64,000 nucleotides of DNA from Bacillus subtilis (GCA_021733665.1 JAHREI010000002.1:558001-622000); one strand, 5' to 3'. Numbered from the stretch's first letter, positions 38,372 to 47,500 are shown. A program made the numbers and translations. The notes: generated by a model not told the origin, from the letters alone.

Positions 38372-40995
38372 TATCGGGATATCCTCAAATAGCCTTCAGC
38401 CAGATTGATCACGAATTTCCCATCCGGTGAGCGCAGCAGACCGGATTCAACCTCACCGATACTGGCCACCTGTAAAGTCAGCCGCCCGTTGATGAAGGTC
38501 ATAGGCGAAACGCTATCCACGCCATTGGTAACGATCCACTGATCGGTATTCATGATCATACGGCTGAACAGCTCACCACCGGCACCGGCGAAGGCTTCCA
38601 GCCACATGGCGGCGCGTGCAGTCTGCCCCATAGCTTCAACAAAGCTGCTGAAGGCAATGCGCGATAAGGCGCTGCCGCTTGTTGCTTCACTGGTAATGCG
38701 GATCAGGCCATCGGCAGAGAAATTGCCGACATCAGCAGTCAGCTGCGTGATGGACTCGGATTGTGCTGTGACAAGGCCATCAACCGTATCAATACGGCTG
38801 GTGAGCATAGAGACAGCCTTGGCAACATCATTATCAACTTTGGCTTCCAGCGTTTCGATACGCGTTGCAATCGCACTACCCTCACCGATAGAAACCGCAA
38901 CCAGCCTCGTATAGCCTGCCCTGAGATTACCGGCAGTGACTGCCGCCTCTTCACGCAACAGTTTGAACATATCGGCATTGCCTGCCTCTTGTTCTGCGGC
39001 CAGCGCTCCGATGCGGTCTAGTTCCTCTTGGACATAACGATCAGTCTCACCCAGCCCTTTGAGAACATCAGTGATATCCTTATTAAGCTGTTCAATATTG
39101 ATCGCATATATGTCGAGTGGTCCGAACCGGATATCATCGGTAATCACTCCAATCCAATCAGACCAAAGAAACTCTGTGTTGCCGTCATAGGTGCCGTATC
39201 GCGCCCGTACTTGATAGGACTGGTTTGGCAGCAACAACATGCCAGGCGCAATGATCAGCGAGGCGCGTGGCACCTCTTCAGTCCGGCCAATATAGATCGT
39301 TTCCAGCGTTTCGGTTTTACGAACCTCATACTGGACATAATCAACGGCATTGACCGCGCCATCCCAAAACAACTGGATACCAACACGGCGGTTATTGCCA
39401 TTGCTATCCTGCGCTACAGCCTTCAAAGCGCCAAAGCTGATAATCGGCATTGGCTCCGGCCTGATGATACCAACCGCGCCATCAACCGGTGGCCGGAATT
39501 CGGAGCTGCTGTCCCATGCATAATCCGATGGATCAACTTCCGTGATATCCACCAGCACATCCAGATTGCCCTTGTCAGACACACCATCAATACGAAACAT
39601 CTTGGCCTGATAGCCATTGCGTACCGATGACCAGACAACATATTCGCCCGGTGTGCAGAAAGCCCAAAAGCGCGGCTGCAGAACCAGTGTGTGACGACGC
39701 GCTCGCTGTGCTTCCAGCAAGGCAGACTTCATCAACCGCTGCGCCTGCTCCGGATAGGGCACAAAATCCAAAGACACATCAGACATCAAGCGGCGATTGC
39801 CGTGTCTAGCTTCCAGATCGGTGCGATAGAGCGGTGGTGCTGTGATTGTCACCCAACCATTGATTGGAGAAGGATGAGTAACGCTGATGCCATTAACACT
39901 ATCAGCCAGCCCGAAGAATGGCGTGAAGGTCTGTTCTTCTGTTGAGAGAATATCATCATCGGTAAAATCAATTACCGGCGTATCCGGCGCACCGATATGG
40001 ATTGCATAAGTGCCGCCAACTTCACTGATACGTCCCTGACAGCTGGTCAGAATAGCCTCAAGCGCAGTGGCAATCGGCGCATCAACCGGCAGTTCCCCAC
40101 CAGAGCGATACATTGGCTCAAAGCCATGAGCGCCCTGCACTTGCTGGCGACATTTATTGATTTGCTTGATCCAGCTTGCAGCTGGCAGACGTGCAGCAGT
40201 GACCCCCTGCAATCCGTAAAGCCATTTACTGCCATATCGGATCTCACGCAGAATATTATAGGCTTGGACGGCAGGCAGGTGATCACCATCGCCACCCCAA
40301 GAGGATGGATCAGACCAACGCTGAGAGCCATTGCCGCCAGCACTGCTATCCTTGGTGATATCGTAAAGTCTTGCGCCATCCACCTCGAACTTAAACGAGG
40401 GAATACCGGAGAACATATTCTTCGCAACAAGTGCCGTGACAATCACATAGGCAACACCACGGCCAACACGGTTGCTTGACCACTGTCGCTGATGATTGGA
40501 GCAAGTGCCGGTCAGGAATGTATCAGCTGCAGTCTGCGTGCCATCATAAAACTTGATCCAGAGATTATCGCGCCCGTCTTTACGGTACTGCGCAACAGAA
40601 TGCCCCCAGCCGGTATTGCTGCCACTCAGATCAACCTTCTCACTATTGACCCATACTCCGGTCAGCGCTTTTATCGGGAAATCCGAGAGCGCAATGATCT
40701 GTGTGAGATAAGCGTTCTTACTATCACCATCCTGCCCCCATGTATTCACCCAAACGAGAGAACCGGCAGTCGCAGTTTTACCCAACAGGATTGAGCGTGG
40801 AACATCGCCCCCACCCTGAATGGTTGTATTGATAGAGAATGTCGGGTCTTTCGGTTTGCCTGCCAACGATTGCGCCAGCAGGTTTATACCAATACCCACC
40901 ACCGTTTTGAGCAAGGCACTGCCGATAATCCCAAGACTACCAACCCACGCGCCAACAGCCGTTACCGCGCTGGCGATAGCAGTAAAAAGAGCCAT
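38371..40995 (-). CDS. Central tail tip protein (lambda gpJ position)
   Basis: The 874-residue protein begins with small hydrophobic helices (ALFTAIASAVTAVGAWVGSLGIIGSALL landmark), followed by the VPRSILLGKTATAGSLVW motif common to phage tail-tip proteins. A large beta-rich middle follows with a fibronectin-like module around 540-640 (GIQLFWDGAVNAVDYVQYEVR), and a helical C-terminal stem (TRIETLEAKVDNDVAKAVSML) ends it. It occupies the position of gpJ, which forms the tip and contacts the host receptor. Confidence 0.85.
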   Translation of the reverse strand: MALFTAIASAVTAVGAWVGSLGIIGSALLKTVVGIGINLLAQSLAGKPKDPTFSINTTIQGGGDVPRSILLGKTATAGSLVWVNTWGQDGDSKNAYLTQIIALSDFPIKALTGVWVNSEKVDLSGSNTGWGHSVAQYRKDGRDNLWIKFYDGTQTAADTFLTGTCSNHQRQWSSNRVGRGVAYVIVTALVAKNMFSGIPSFKFEVDGARLYDITKDSSAGGNGSQRWSDPSSWGGDGDHLPAVQAYNILREIRYGSKWLYGLQGVTAARLPAASWIKQINKCRQQVQGAHGFEPMYRSGGELPVDAPIATALEAILTSCQGRISEVGGTYAIHIGAPDTPVIDFTDDDILSTEEQTFTPFFGLADSVNGISVTHPSPINGWVTITAPPLYRTDLEARHGNRRLMSDVSLDFVPYPEQAQRLMKSALLEAQRARRHTLVLQPRFWAFCTPGEYVVWSSVRNGYQAKMFRIDGVSDKGNLDVLVDITEVDPSDYAWDSSSEFRPPVDGAVGIIRPEPMPIISFGALKAVAQDSNGNNRRVGIQLFWDGAVNAVDYVQYEVRKTETLETIYIGRTEEVPRASLIIAPGMLLLPNQSYQVRARYGTYDGNTEFLWSDWIGVITDDIRFGPLDIYAINIEQLNKDITDVLKGLGETDRYVQEELDRIGALAAEQEAGNADMFKLLREEAAVTAGNLRAGYTRLVAVSIGEGSAIATRIETLEAKVDNDVAKAVSMLTSRIDTVDGLVTAQSESITQLTADVGNFSADGLIRITSEATSGSALSRIAFSSFVEAMGQTARAAMWLEAFAGAGGELFSRMIMNTDQWIVTNGVDSVSPMTFINGRLTLQVASIGEVESGLLRSPDGKFVINLAEGYLRISR

Positions 40996-41016
40996 ATTTT
41001 CCTCGTGGATTAAATT

Positions 41017-41445
41017 CTATGAGAGCGCTTTGAGATAATGCGTCTCTGCAGGCTGATAGCCGCGGCGCAGATAAAGCGCTGATACATCATTGGTCGAGAG
41101 TGCTGCCATGCCGACAGTGCTGCAGTTTTGTTCACGCGCCCATGCCTCATAGGCATCAAGCATCTTGATAGCACCCCGCCCACGCGCATGCGGGGCGACA
41201 TACCAGACTGTTTCCTTGGCATAACGGCCAGCACCAAACGGATGCTCGAACCATCCTGCCATCAACAGCCCGACCGGTTTCTCACCTATAACCATAAGAC
41301 AGGTTTGCGGACTGGCATGATGATAATCAAACAAGGCAGAGGCATGGGCTGCGCTAAACGGGAAAGTGAATCCCGCTGCCTCATGACTTTCACGCAGCAA
41401 ACGCAGGCAGGCCATTTTGTCTGAAGCAGTTGCATGCCGGATCAT
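41017..41445 (-). CDS. GNAT-family N-acetyltransferase in the tail module
   Basis: From the ATG at 41445 (sharing a base with the upstream stop as TGATG) the 142-residue product is a compact GNAT: MIRHATASDKMACLRLL at the start, ETVWYVAPHARGRGAIKMLDAYEAWA with the acetyl-CoA binding R-G-R-G-A pattern, and VGMAALSTNDVSALYLRRGYQP with the C-terminal YxxxGY. The substrate is unknown. A GNAT between tail genes recurs in rhizobial phages. Confidence 0.85.
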   Translation of the reverse strand: MIRHATASDKMACLRLLRESHEAAGFTFPFSAAHASALFDYHHASPQTCLMVIGEKPVGLLMAGWFEHPFGAGRYAKETVWYVAPHARGRGAIKMLDAYEAWAREQNCSTVGMAALSTNDVSALYLRRGYQPAETHYLKALS

Positions 41446-42110
41446 CAGAAAATCCCTAAGAATTTTTTGTGTTTCTTCTGTGTTGGCACCGATCCTTTGA
41501 CTGAACCCCACCAAACTTCCCATTCAGTGACCGTGGCACTGTCATCATAGAAACCATCATTCGGATCACGAACTTTCTGATAGGCAGCACTGCGCGTCTC
41601 TGCATTCGAGCGGGTCACTTCCTGCGTGTGACTGGCACAAGTGAAAGTGACCGAACCTTCCTCATTCTCGGAAGGCGTGGTGACATCAATCGTATCCACA
41701 AAGCCCACAAAACGGGCAACGGCAGGTGCCACCATCAATCGCGTGTCCGGATCAAACAACCCGCGATAAATCTCTACCCGCGCCTGCTGGCAATCATAGT
41801 CGCGGACAATCCGTTCGATTTCCGCGTGGATCTGCGAGGCTTGAATAGTGGCATTTTGTACTGAGAGATTAGCAATCAGCGGAATATCACTAATACCAAC
41901 CAGACTTCCGGCACCATAGAACGTGCGCGTCTGCGTAATGCCGGTATCAGGCTCAATGACTTCGGCTTCAATATTGAAAACGTCAGACCATAAGCCCTCA
42001 GTGACCGAAGCGCCGGTATCGCGCCGCTTTGCCACGAACCAGACAAAGTCACGCGCAACCAGCCTGCGCTGTTCAAGCGCAAGCTGGATCTCAGCTGAAA
42101 CGTAACGCAT
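41445..42110 (-). CDS. Phage tail-tip assembly protein (lambda gpL position)
   Basis: The roughly 221-residue product starts at MRYVSAEIQLALEQRR with an AAGG site upstream; a GTG three codons earlier is also open. It has VEIYRGLFDPDTRLMVAP and FVGFVDTIDVTTPSENEEGSVTFTC, strands typical of tail proteins between tape measure and J. The position matches gpL, which in lambda carries an Fe-S cluster, but the Cys pattern here is not evident. Confidence 0.7.
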   Translation of the reverse strand: MRYVSAEIQLALEQRRLVARDFVWFVAKRRDTGASVTEGLWSDVFNIEAEVIEPDTGITQTRTFYGAGSLVGISDIPLIANLSVQNATIQASQIHAEIERIVRDYDCQQARVEIYRGLFDPDTRLMVAPAVARFVGFVDTIDVTTPSENEEGSVTFTCASHTQEVTRSNAETRSAAYQKVRDPNDGFYDDSATVTEWEVWWGSVKGSVPTQKKHKKFLGIF

Positions 42111-42174
42111 TGAATGCACCTTTATGGGAACACTATAGATAATTCCGCGTTACGTTTATTGGAGGTAACGACGT

Positions 42175-42414
42175 ATGAATTTAATTTATTGGGATAATGC
42201 CGTAACTATTAATATTGCAGACGGCATCACACATTCCATTAGCAATATCGCAGATGCAGAAAACTTTATGCTTTCACAGTGGGATCGCTTTGATCTTAAA
42301 AGCATGGGGGAAGCAGTCACGGCATGCCTGACTTGCTCCCATGACTTCATCAGCACAGAAAATGCTCGAATTGCATTTGAGCGCACTGCTAAGATTTCAG
42401 GTATCTTGGCATAA
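42175..42414 (+). CDS. DUF982 protein encoded as prophage cargo
   Basis: The 79-residue product has the DUF982 pattern: YWDNAVTINI at the N-terminus, a DAENFMLSQWD central helix and a C-terminal ENARIAFERTAKISGIL. DUF982 proteins are small, often multicopy in rhizobia, and of unknown function. It has a GGAGG site and runs against the late operon. It begins the plus-strand cargo set whose decayed copy lies at 17.4 kb. Confidence 0.82.
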   Translation: MNLIYWDNAVTINIADGITHSISNIADAENFMLSQWDRFDLKSMGEAVTACLTCSHDFISTENARIAFERTAKISGILA

Positions 42415-42556
42415 ATAACAGAGCAATTTATAGCTGATATATTTATGTCTTCCTTACTGTTTCTAATAGCTAATCATCTGTTTTTAAGTGCATTCTTCTC
42501 GACTTAAACTCTGAGGGCATGCATGTTGCGCAAAATGATTCATCTCGGAGTACAGA

Positions 42557-42892
42557 ATGAAACGCTTTTTAATAGCACTCACATGCCTTGCTGCTATTGG
42601 TACATCCAGTGTATATGCAGATACATTATCTGTAGATAAAATTGATCGTGACATCGAGAGTTACTTGCAACGGATATTATCTAATGCAGATGCTTCTTGC
42701 TTTGAGTATGTTGTTAGCAAGCTCGTGCCAAAAGCAGAGAGCAACGAATATTATCTCAGATTTGAAGATACCAACCAGGCAACGGCTGTAGAGGTTGGGT
42801 CTTATGACTCCAGTTATCTATACACATGCATTGACGGAAAATTACTATCGTGGGACACTGGTGAAAGCACTGTCATTCAAGACTTTAATTAA
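42557..42892 (+). CDS. Small secreted cargo protein, paralogue of 17484-17819
   Basis: The 111-residue product has a signal peptide (MKRFLIALTCLAAIGTSSVYA) and the same mature domain as the paralogue: VDKIDRDIESYLQRIL and a highly conserved EYYLRFEDTNQ plus VEVGSYDSSYLYTCIDGKLL. Three Cys are present. Export and cargo position suggest a lysogen-expressed surface or periplasmic trait. The fold was not recognised. Confidence 0.8.
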   Translation: MKRFLIALTCLAAIGTSSVYADTLSVDKIDRDIESYLQRILSNADASCFEYVVSKLVPKAESNEYYLRFEDTNQATAVEVGSYDSSYLYTCIDGKLLSWDTGESTVIQDFN

Positions 42893-42898
42893 ATTGAT

Positions 42899-43525
42899 CT
42901 ATCTCGTTTCTATTGCCTGAAATGAAATAATGCCGCGGCCTGTCATAGCTTCCCCCGTAGCTGACAGGCTGCCCGGTATTATAATCATCGGCACGGATGG
43001 CCTGACCAACGTGACAGTGTTACCAACGAATGTGCCAGGTGCTAGATGAGGGCGAACCTCAAAGCGTGTCGTTTTGCCTGTCGAGTTTGCAACTGCATTC
43101 TCAAGAACCTGATATAATTTTGTACCGATCTGAAGATAATCCCCGACAGAGATAGAATGCCAGATCGGCAGTTTTTGAAGTGTCAGAGATTTATTGTCTG
43201 AACCAATACTATCAATCGCAACGGCCGAAACATCACCTATTCCGGCACCATTCGGATAGGCAATTGGATAACACCGGCTTAAAGGTCTCCCCCAAAAAGG
43301 AAGCACACTACCATCCAGTGCTTTCAACCTTGCACGCCACATATCCAACTCATTCACTTGCAACACTGTCGTTTGAAAGCTAGCCTTCCATAACGGCGTT
43401 CCAAAATCTTTTGCAATAGTCGTGCCGCCAGCAGTGCGGCTTAACTCCTGACGGTAGAACAGGTCAAAGTCCGTCGACCAACCTGGTAATCCATCCAAGA
43501 GATTATACGGGGAGGTTAAAACCAT
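42899..43525 (-). CDS. Minor tail protein (lambda gpM position)
   Basis: The product from MVLTSPYNLLDGLPGWSTDFDLF is about 208 residues. Internal landmarks are DMWRARLKALDGSVLPFWGRPLSRCYP and a beta-rich C-terminal half ending ISFQAIETR. The open frame extends 26 codons upstream, into the cargo gene start, so I prefer the ATG at 43525; the ATG at 43549 is an alternative. Position between tape measure and the gpL-position gene suggests a tail-tip component. Confidence 0.7.
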   Translation of the reverse strand: MVLTSPYNLLDGLPGWSTDFDLFYRQELSRTAGGTTIAKDFGTPLWKASFQTTVLQVNELDMWRARLKALDGSVLPFWGRPLSRCYPIAYPNGAGIGDVSAVAIDSIGSDNKSLTLQKLPIWHSISVGDYLQIGTKLYQVLENAVANSTGKTTRFEVRPHLAPGTFVGNTVTLVRPSVPMIIIPGSLSATGEAMTGRGIISFQAIETR

Positions 43526-43596
43526 GGCGGTCAGGAAACCTTTCTGCATTTCAAACGTTTTTTTAAATATTTGTATCTGTATGGAGGTAATAAAAC

Positions 43597-44127
43597 GTGG
43601 CAATCACCCGTAAAGAAGAAGAGCGTGCACTGAATGCAGATGAGCTCGCTCTCGTAGACAAAACACGTCATCCGGCACTTCAATCCTTGCCAGATGCTGA
43701 TTTGAATTCACTCGTGAAGCTTCTCAGAGAGCGACGTGAAAAAGCCAAAACTCAGGCTCATCAAAGGCGCCGTGAAATCAGAGGTAAGACAGCCCCGAAA
43801 GGGAGCGCTGCATCTAAAGCAGATGATGGCTCAAAAACTAAGCTCAGCGTTTTGGCAATGGCAATGCGCCGTACAAATGCTGAAGTTGAACGGCGCCGTC
43901 AAATGGCCGCTAAACAAGAGCTCGTAGAAAATGCTCAGCATGCCTTAGAATTGAAAAAGCATGCCGAAACTAATAAAATCCCGTTTAATACCCGTCACGC
44001 GCATGAAGGCATGCGTAACATTCCAAACAAGCAAGCGAATAGCCTTATCAATCCTATGGAACGCGGCAGACAGAAAAAAGCTGCCGGTGTTGCTCAGGCA
44101 AAGCGTGATCAACGACAAGCATCATAA
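43597..44127 (+). CDS. Basic helical cargo protein, intact copy
   Basis: The 176-residue product starts at a GTG, six bases behind ATGGAGGTAA. It is very rich in Lys, Arg, Ala and Glu and predicted almost wholly helical (KLLRERREKAKTQAHQRRRE; MAMRRTNAEVERRRQMAAKQ). No domain was recognised; binding to nucleic acid is possible from its charge. A nonsense-mutated relative lies at 17962-18498. It is followed by a terminator and belongs to the cargo group between tail genes. Confidence 0.78.
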   Translation: MAITRKEEERALNADELALVDKTRHPALQSLPDADLNSLVKLLRERREKAKTQAHQRRREIRGKTAPKGSAASKADDGSKTKLSVLAMAMRRTNAEVERRRQMAAKQELVENAQHALELKKHAETNKIPFNTRHAHEGMRNIPNKQANSLINPMERGRQKKAAGVAQAKRDQRQAS

Positions 44128-44136
44128 ATACCAATC

Positions 44137-44160
44137 TAGGCCTGGTAACGCCAGGCCTAA
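44137..44160. terminator. Hairpin terminator between cargo gene and tape measure gene
   Basis: TAGGCCTGG (44137-44145) pairs with CCAGGCCTA (44151-44159). A short T-rich tract follows on the plus strand. On the minus strand it sits directly downstream of the tape-measure gene, so late transcription must pass it. Confidence 0.75.
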
Positions 44161-44165
44161 TCATT

Positions 44166-45947
44166 TTATCGCAGGCGCACATTGGATTTTTGGGCTTTAC
44201 GCATCGTTGTAATAACGCGGCTTTCCATCTCGCGATTGGTTTTTGCCAACCCGGCCTCCAATCTGGTTATCGCTGCCAGATCTGCACCGCGTGCATCAAT
44301 CTGATAGACAGGTGCAAAGGAAAAACCACCGCCCCCATTACCAGCCTGATCATGTGGAATGATACGACCGTGTGTACCAGGTGAGAAAAACTCCTCACCT
44401 TTCTCATTCACTCGGTAGAGATTGCCGGGCGTTACACTGCCCCCAGCAGCACGCGCACCACCAAACATCATGCCGAATAAACCACCAAGGCCAGAGGATT
44501 GTGGTGTCATACCAAACAGGCTTGCGAAAGGACCCTGCCCGATCATCAGAGCTTGTGCCATCTGGCGCAACAATCCGGCTAAAGCATCTTTGGCGCTAAA
44601 AGAACCATCGATAATGCTATCAATCATGTTCATAGAGATATCCGCCAGATCGAGCGCCGCATCTGCATTGCGACGCAACTGCTCTTCTACGGCTTCAACC
44701 GCTTTTTGTTCGCGGTATCGTGCTTCAATCAAAGATGTAATCTGATCGCGTTGTGCATCGGTAGCATTGGCACCGGCTTTACGTAGCGCAATTTCCTTGT
44801 CCCGCGCCTCATCAGAAAGGCCAACAAGTTTCAGTTCTTCCTCGAGCGACTTGATAAGCTCATCAATCGCTTTTTTCTCACGCTCCACATCGGTGATTTT
44901 TGATGCACGTGAGCCGCCGGTCTTCTTCTTTTTATCATCAGGTAGAATGTAGGGTGTTACCGGTGGTGGAATGCTATCATCCGGTTGATTAGGAAGCCGT
45001 TGCTTATTCTTATGAGCCTTGATTTGAGCATCAATTTCGGCGAGCTCTTTCTCAATCTGCTCTTTAGGCGGCAAAAATGCACCGCGATAGTCGCCCGTTT
45101 TCATATCAAGGGCACGCTGTTTTTCTTCACGTTGTTTCGTAAGTGTATCCAGTGACCGGTTTTCAACCGTATTAAACAAGTCCAGAAAATAGCGAAGTTG
45201 TAATGCCGCAGAAACGATTGCGGCCTTTAAACTCGTTGATACTGTATTTGTGATATCTACAAAGGCTTTATCAACATCAGCAGCTGCCTGCACCACATCA
45301 TCAGAGAGCACACGGCCAAGCTCTTCGCCTTCTTTTATCGTTTCGGTCAGCTTATCGCGCCCCTGATCAATCAAAGACACAAACTGCTCACCACCCTGAC
45401 CGCCCATGATTTCATCAAAGATACGGATACCAGCTGCGGTATCCTTGAGGCGTCGGGTACGATCAATAATCTCCAGCATAAAATCTGCCGGATCTTTGAG
45501 CCGCTTTTTAACCTCTTCCGGCGACATGCCAAGTTGAGCAAAAGCTTCAGCACCAGAACCTTTGCCGGTCTGAGCATATTCATTCGCTCGCAGGTTTAAT
45601 TCACGAAATGCATCTGCCATCGCATCGACTTCAATGCGGTTGGTTTCAGCAACATATTTCATCTGCTGGAAAGATTTAATCGTCAGACCTGCCCGTTTAG
45701 CGGCTGTCTCAATATTACCAATGTCTGAGACAATTTGCTTAACGCCCTGAATAGACAGGCCAACACCGATCCCCGCCAAGGCACCTTTGACCAATGACAT
45801 GGAACGATTGAAACCAGCAGACAGGTCAGAGAACTCACGCTGCGCGCTTTTTGCTGTGGCTTTGGTATCAGAACGCACTCTGCCCATAGCCTCATGGAAG
45901 CCACGAGCATTGGCGCCGATAAACGCCATAATGTCATTACGGGACAT
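44166..45947 (-). CDS. Tail tape measure protein
   Basis: The 593-residue protein sets tail length and is threaded into the tail tube. It has the typical N-terminal helical region (MAFIGANARGFHEAMGRVRS), the hydrophobic LVKGALAGIGVGLSIQGVKQ segment, long helices with coiled-coil character (KAIDELIKSLEEELKLVGL) and a Gly-rich C-terminal region (GLGGLFGMMFGGARAAGG) followed by VNEKGEEFFSPGTHGRI, common in tape measures. It follows the G/GT chaperone gene, as in lambda. Confidence 0.88.
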   Translation of the reverse strand: MSRNDIMAFIGANARGFHEAMGRVRSDTKATAKSAQREFSDLSAGFNRSMSLVKGALAGIGVGLSIQGVKQIVSDIGNIETAAKRAGLTIKSFQQMKYVAETNRIEVDAMADAFRELNLRANEYAQTGKGSGAEAFAQLGMSPEEVKKRLKDPADFMLEIIDRTRRLKDTAAGIRIFDEIMGGQGGEQFVSLIDQGRDKLTETIKEGEELGRVLSDDVVQAAADVDKAFVDITNTVSTSLKAAIVSAALQLRYFLDLFNTVENRSLDTLTKQREEKQRALDMKTGDYRGAFLPPKEQIEKELAEIDAQIKAHKNKQRLPNQPDDSIPPPVTPYILPDDKKKKTGGSRASKITDVEREKKAIDELIKSLEEELKLVGLSDEARDKEIALRKAGANATDAQRDQITSLIEARYREQKAVEAVEEQLRRNADAALDLADISMNMIDSIIDGSFSAKDALAGLLRQMAQALMIGQGPFASLFGMTPQSSGLGGLFGMMFGGARAAGGSVTPGNLYRVNEKGEEFFSPGTHGRIIPHDQAGNGGGGFSFAPVYQIDARGADLAAITRLEAGLAKTNREMESRVITTMRKAQKSNVRLR

Positions 45948-45955
45948 GAATTGCC

Positions 45956-46572
45956 CTATCTGATCGATTTGGTAGGCGGATGATAGCGGGCAATCTCTGC
46001 CGCCCGTGCCGGTGTGATAATGTCTTTAAAGCGTTTACCGGTACGCCCCTCGATGGCTGCCTCCAGCTCCGGCCATGTGGACCGCCAGAAGGCTTCCGGT
46101 GACCACCCTAATACGCCGGTGGCAAAGCCAAGCATTTGCTGGATTTGGTCGGTGATTACGAGGGGCTCAATGCGTTTCCCGATGTGGCCGCATCAAATGC
46201 TTTTTCCAGATCAGTTAAATGATCTGTTTCACCACGCAGTTTCTTGCCGTCATTGATATGACCGGCCAGAGCCTTGGTAATGGCCTTGCGGAATGCCTGC
46301 TCATCGGCACCACTCAATTCTGCTATGGCTTTGTGCGCCAGATCACGCGCGGCTTTGTCACCTTCCGGGTGAATGGTCAGAACCCGCAGCGCTGCCATCA
46401 CTGTTTTAGGATGGAAGCCAATGAGACGAGTGTAGAGCAAATCCATGGTGTCACAACCGGCAACCTCACAAAGCGTTGCCAGTCGCCCGAATTCAACTAC
46501 CAAAACCAGATCGGTATCGCCGATACGGCAAGTAGCCTCACCGCGCAAAGGATTAGGCAGAGTATCTGTCAT
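45956..46572 (-). CDS. Tail assembly chaperone GT fusion made by -1 frameshifting
   Basis: Reading 133 codons of the G gene up to the slippery GGGAAAC and then shifting by -1 gives a product of about 205 residues. The added 72-residue T part begins RIEPLVITDQIQQMLGFATG and contains LGWSPEAFWRSTWPELEAAIEG, a pattern found in short tail chaperones of gene-transfer agents and phages. The T frame has no start codon of its own near its beginning and ends 8 bases before the tape-measure gene. This reproduces the lambda G/GT arrangement. Confidence 0.82.
46156..46572 (-). CDS. Tail assembly chaperone G (unshifted product)
   Basis: The 138-residue protein starts at 46572 (MTDTLPNPLRGEATCRIG), overlapping the tail-tube stop as ATGA. 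An in-frame ATG 19 codons upstream lies within the tube gene and is less likely. The chain has LVVEFGRLATLCEVAGCD and a helical C-terminal half. It ends ATSGNALSPS shortly after the slippery site. Such chaperones coat the tape measure during tail assembly. Confidence 0.82.
   Translation of the reverse strand: MTDTLPNPLRGEATCRIGDTDLVLVVEFGRLATLCEVAGCDTMDLLYTRLIGFHPKTVMAALRVLTIHPEGDKAARDLAHKAIAELSGADEQAFRKAITKALAGHINDGKKLRGETDHLTDLEKAFDAATSGNALSPS
46174..46180 (-). other. Programmed -1 frameshift heptamer
   Basis: On the minus strand the bases are GGGAAAC, read in the G frame as G GGA AAC, which fits the X XXY YYZ rule. Lambda uses GGGAAAG at the same place. The shift enters the T frame that ends at 45956. 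Confidence 0.85.
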
Positions 46573-46985
46573 GGTGTTACCGCCGGTGTAAAGCCAACAG
46601 TGCCGGTGGCCGACATACGCCCCTGACACTGCAGCTCATTGGTCTTATCACCCGAGAATGTCAGGGAAATCAGGAAATCCGCTTCAAATGTACCAACGCC
46701 TGGAACGACAACCTGATAAGGTGTAACAATCTGATTGACCGCATCACCAATCATGGCCTTTGATGCAGTATTGCTGACAAAAGCACCATCAAGCTGCACA
46801 TTGATACGCTGAATGCCATACATCAACTGCAGCAAAAGCTTGCTGCCCGGATCAGTGCAACTTGGTTTCGTGATGTCAATTTCTTCATTGTTGATCTCCA
46901 ATGAGCGGGATTCTGTCACGCAAACCGAGACAAAATCATCCGGCGTCATCAGACGCTTGATCACAAGCTCACGACCTAAAGCCAT
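46569..46985 (-). CDS. Major tail tube protein (lambda gpV position)
   Basis: The 138-residue product begins MALGRELVIKRLMTPDDFVSV and has a beta-rich chain with VNQIVTPYQVVVPGVGTFEAD and ISLTFSGDKTNELQCQGRMS, consistent with tail-tube subunits of the TP901-1 type. Position between the gpU-like terminator and the G/GT gene supports the assignment. Confidence 0.8.
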   Translation of the reverse strand: MALGRELVIKRLMTPDDFVSVCVTESRSLEINNEEIDITKPSCTDPGSKLLLQLMYGIQRINVQLDGAFVSNTASKAMIGDAVNQIVTPYQVVVPGVGTFEADFLISLTFSGDKTNELQCQGRMSATGTVGFTPAVTP

Positions 46986-47033
46986 GGACTTATCTCCTGT
47001 TTAAATAAATGGAATGAAGATGTTGCCTGTTAA

Positions 47034-47498
47034 TCAGGCTTGTCTGTCTGGATAGCCTGCAAATGTGCAATAGGTCACATCAAAGACCATGCGTCCTGCC
47101 CCAAGGCTTTGTGCCGTTCCGGCATCAATAAAATGATCCGTTGCGGTCAAGAGCATATCAATGACCATATTGCCCAGGCTGGATGGCGGTAATGCCCGTT
47201 CCACTGACGCTGCCAGTTGGTCAAATTCTTTGGAGGGGTCTTTACGGCCTTTGAAGTGAATAACCACATTGACGGTCAGACGGTGATTGAGACGCGTCAG
47301 TTCTTGACCGGTAGTATCATCATAAACAACACCATCCGGTGTCGTCTGGTCACTGGTATAGAGCACTATGAAAGAGGGTAAATCTTCCTCAGGCACTGCG
47401 GTTGAACGCATTGGTGTGACAATACCATGATATTGCACTGCGACCGGTTGGAGCTGTTTTCTGATATTATCGAGGATTACCTGTCGAAGATGCACCAT
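47034..47498 (-). CDS. Tail terminator-like protein (lambda gpU position)
   Basis: The 154-residue product begins MVHLRQVILDNIRKQLQPV and has the alpha-beta layout of tail terminators (LPSFIVLYTSDQTT; RLTVNVVIHFKGRKDPSKEFDQLAASVERAL). It lies between the FII-position gene (3-base spacing) and the tail-tube gene. Tail terminators cap the tube and join it to the head. Confidence 0.75.
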   Translation of the reverse strand: MVHLRQVILDNIRKQLQPVAVQYHGIVTPMRSTAVPEEDLPSFIVLYTSDQTTPDGVVYDDTTGQELTRLNHRLTVNVVIHFKGRKDPSKEFDQLAASVERALPPSSLGNMVIDMLLTATDHFIDAGTAQSLGAGRMVFDVTYCTFAGYPDRQA

Positions 47499-47500
47499 AA

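Noticed and set aside
39028-39630. 200-codon plus-strand frame within the J gene
   Set aside because: It is antisense to the central tail tip gene and has no start signals or recognisable motifs.
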